From: an uncultured Lachnospiraceae bacterium
GTDB taxonomy: Bacteria > Bacillota > Clostridia > Lachnospirales > Lachnospiraceae
Direction: 5' to 3'
Length of the DNA: 15,703 nucleotides
NCBI GenBank assembly: GCA_902463835.1
Contig: CABQGZ010000022.1
Coordinates: 1 to 15,703 of the forward strand
Made by a program: the position numbers and the translations under genes. Position 1 is the stretch's first letter. Every line of letters starts with the position of its first letter. Positions 15,681-15,703 of this stretch are shown one piece after another. Below the pieces are notes generated by a model that was given only the letters and a program-made list of their open reading frames with translations, did no database searches and had not been told where the DNA came from.

Positions 15681-15703
15681 AAAAAAAAGAACCTATTCTT
15701 ACT
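15681..15703 (-). terminator. Possible 3' half of a terminator from an upstream gene
   Basis: On the minus strand AGTAAGAATAGGTTC runs directly into eight T residues (15681-15688). That is what the right arm and U-tract of an intrinsic terminator look like. The left arm would lie outside the window, so this cannot be confirmed here. Confidence 0.3.

Overview
The window reads as a cell-surface mucin O-glycan degradation locus from a Gram-positive gut Firmicute. A Lachnospiraceae-type bacterium is my best guess, from protein style rather than from any marker gene. Three very large genes, all on the minus strand, fill almost the whole window. Each encodes a secreted, multi-domain glycoside hydrolase with an N-terminal signal peptide and C-terminal FIVAR-type helical repeats. 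Each is followed by an Asn/Asp/Gly/Ser-rich linker and a sortase-type sorting signal of the APKTGD kind.

In transcription order (right to left) the layout is as follows. (1) A GH101 endo-alpha-N-acetylgalactosaminidase (15552 to 9736), followed by a clear intrinsic terminator at about 9639-9679. (2) A GH95 alpha-L-fucosidase (9515 to 5394), followed by a weak hairpin. (3) A LacZ-like GH2 beta-galactosidase (5173 to 266), whose wall-anchoring tail (265 to 50) is cut off by an in-frame TGA. At the left edge a possible further gene starts at 37 and runs out of the window. At the right edge there may be the second half of a terminator belonging to an upstream gene.

The three enzymes fit one pathway. 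The fucosidase would uncap fucosylated galactose, the GH101 enzyme would release the core-1 disaccharide Gal-beta-1,3-GalNAc from Ser/Thr, and the beta-galactosidase would remove galactose from exposed termini. No transporter, sugar kinase or regulator lies in the window.

The most notable non-coding signal is a promoter module present once before each gene. It has a 17-bp A-rich box beginning TGCA, exactly 13 bp, an 18-bp box beginning GTTCCGAA, then 19-20 bp to a good -10 hexamer with no recognisable -35. Sequence and spacing are kept at all three sites, which points to one shared transcription factor, probably an activator, encoded elsewhere. The other main finding is the premature stop between catalytic body and anchor in the GH2 gene. 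It is combined with a Gly-to-Ser change in the sorting motif, which suggests the enzyme has become, or is becoming, a freely secreted form. The C-terminal modules of the three genes are so similar at DNA level that recent duplication or gene conversion is likely.
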